Below, one piece after another: positions 35,932-36,462 of a DNA stretch of 36,462 nt. Within the stretch, counting starts at the first letter, position 1; every line of letters begins with the position of its first letter. The notes below the pieces were generated by a model that was not told the origin of the DNA, did no database searches, and saw nothing but the letters and a program-made list of their open reading frames with translations. Position numbers and translations under genes: made by a program. Where the stretch lies: positions 1-36,462 of IMG/VR virus record IMGVR_UViG_3300047172_000297. One strand, written 5' to 3'. This DNA comes from a virus.

Positions 35932-36462
35932 TCATGGGCGGTCGCCTTCATGGTTTTTTTCGCGCCCGTCCTCGTGGCGTAACAGCCAGATTGTGGCGAT
36001 ATCGGCCACGCCGAAAAGCGTAATGAGCTCAGACGGCGCATCGCCTAAATCGATTGAGCTGTCGTTCCACCATTCGTGGACGCTTGCTGCGGCCCGGACC
36101 AAGGCGCGCATGATACCGAAACCATCTGGCATGCCGAGCTGGCGAGCATGGGCGAGCGCCAAGCCGGTTTCGGGCACGATTTCATCCGGTATCGCCGGCA
36201 CAGGCTCATCAATAACCGGCTGCGGCATTGGCGAAACACCGATCGCCAGCCAGTCCAAACTGACGCCGCATAGCTGCGCCATCGCGACGAGTATCGGACG
36301 TGTAGGCTCCTGCCGCCCCACCTCGTATGCTCTTATGTTGCCGTCGCTCACGCCCAGGGCTGCGGCAAGAGCTCTCGCGGACTTGTAGCCGGCCCTTTTT
36401 CGGGCGAGCTGCAGACGCGCACCGAAGGCGATGGCATCGCCAGGGTCCACCGAGCGGGTCAT
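35932..36462 (-). CDS. XRE-family regulator (candidate repressor)
   Basis: 176 residues; ATG at the window's right edge, so an earlier start cannot be excluded. 'FGARLQLARKRAGYKSARALAAALGVSDGNIRAYEVGRQEPTRPILVAMAQLCGVSLDWLAIG' (about 13-75) is a classical HTH-XRE domain: 'lR..Rk..g.sq..lA..lGvs...i..yE.G...P....l..ia..l.v...wL'. The C-terminal 90 residues are unrecognised (LVRAAASVHEWWNDSSIDLGDAPSELITLFGVADIATIWLLR). It is probably the lysogeny repressor or an early regulator; unlike Mu c, it is on the same strand as A and B, 38 bp from the next gene. Confidence 0.75.
   Translation of the reverse strand: MTRSVDPGDAIAFGARLQLARKRAGYKSARALAAALGVSDGNIRAYEVGRQEPTRPILVAMAQLCGVSLDWLAIGVSPMPQPVIDEPVPAIPDEIVPETGLALAHARQLGMPDGFGIMRALVRAAASVHEWWNDSSIDLGDAPSELITLFGVADIATIWLLRHEDGREKNHEGDRP

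Noticed and set aside
36430-36462. Possible prophage end or MuA-binding site at the right edge
   Set aside because: The window stops at the start codon of the XRE gene; no end sequence, host junction or target duplication is visible.
1-36462. CRISPR array, insertion sequence or rRNA/tRNA gene
   Set aside because: No regularly spaced repeats, no transposase other than phage A, and no recognisable RNA gene.

Overview
The window holds most of a Mu-like transposable prophage (a contractile-tailed, replicative-transposing siphon of genes in Mu order) from a GC-rich bacterium. Every supported gene is on the minus strand, so the phage reads from base 36462 down to base 1. The phage gene families, the high GC and the GTG/TTG starts suggest an alphaproteobacterial host. 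The A/T-rich intergenic palindromes near 20.7 and 24.9 kb remind me of Acetobacteraceae, but that is a weak inference. Neither prophage end nor host flank is visible: the window opens at the start codon of an XRE regulator and closes inside a tail-accessory gene.

Early region (36462-29749): an XRE-type regulator, a small conserved gene, transposase A (DDE residues visible), ATPase B, then a run of small tightly overlapping genes including DUF3164, a GcrA-like HTH protein and GemA (DUF1018). Middle region (29752-28799): two small unknowns and a Mor/C-family activator. Lysis and packaging (28686-22797): a lipoprotein, a holin-like protein, a DksA/TraR-like zinc finger protein, DUF2730, a winged-helix protein, small terminase (DUF3486), a GH108-like endolysin, a block of small accessory and membrane genes, and large terminase. 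Between terminase and portal sits an unusual insert: a 107-residue unknown, a GT-A glycosyltransferase, a P-loop sulfotransferase and a 73-residue unknown (22800-20709). Head genes follow (portal, F, G, protease I with nested scaffold Z, decoration protein, major head T, gp35-gp37 types), then the tail: gp38 type, sheath, tube, a tail assembly chaperone with a T-TTT-TTG frameshift, tape measure, N, P, gp45 spike, gp46, gp47, gp48, a tail fibre and accessory genes.

The genes work as transposition (A, B), lysogeny/early control (XRE), middle-to-late switch (Mor/C), packaging and capsid, tail, and lysis. The most interesting regulatory signal is a 24-bp dyad-containing motif found three times, each 5' of a late block: just after the Mor/C gene before the lysis genes, before protease I, and before gp46. 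Two of these match the positions of the Mu late promoters Plys and PI, so the motif is a good candidate site for the phage's late activator. Other notable points are the internally duplicated chaperone, a putative nuclease domain at the end of head protein F, and the glycosyltransferase-sulfotransferase pair inside the structural operon.
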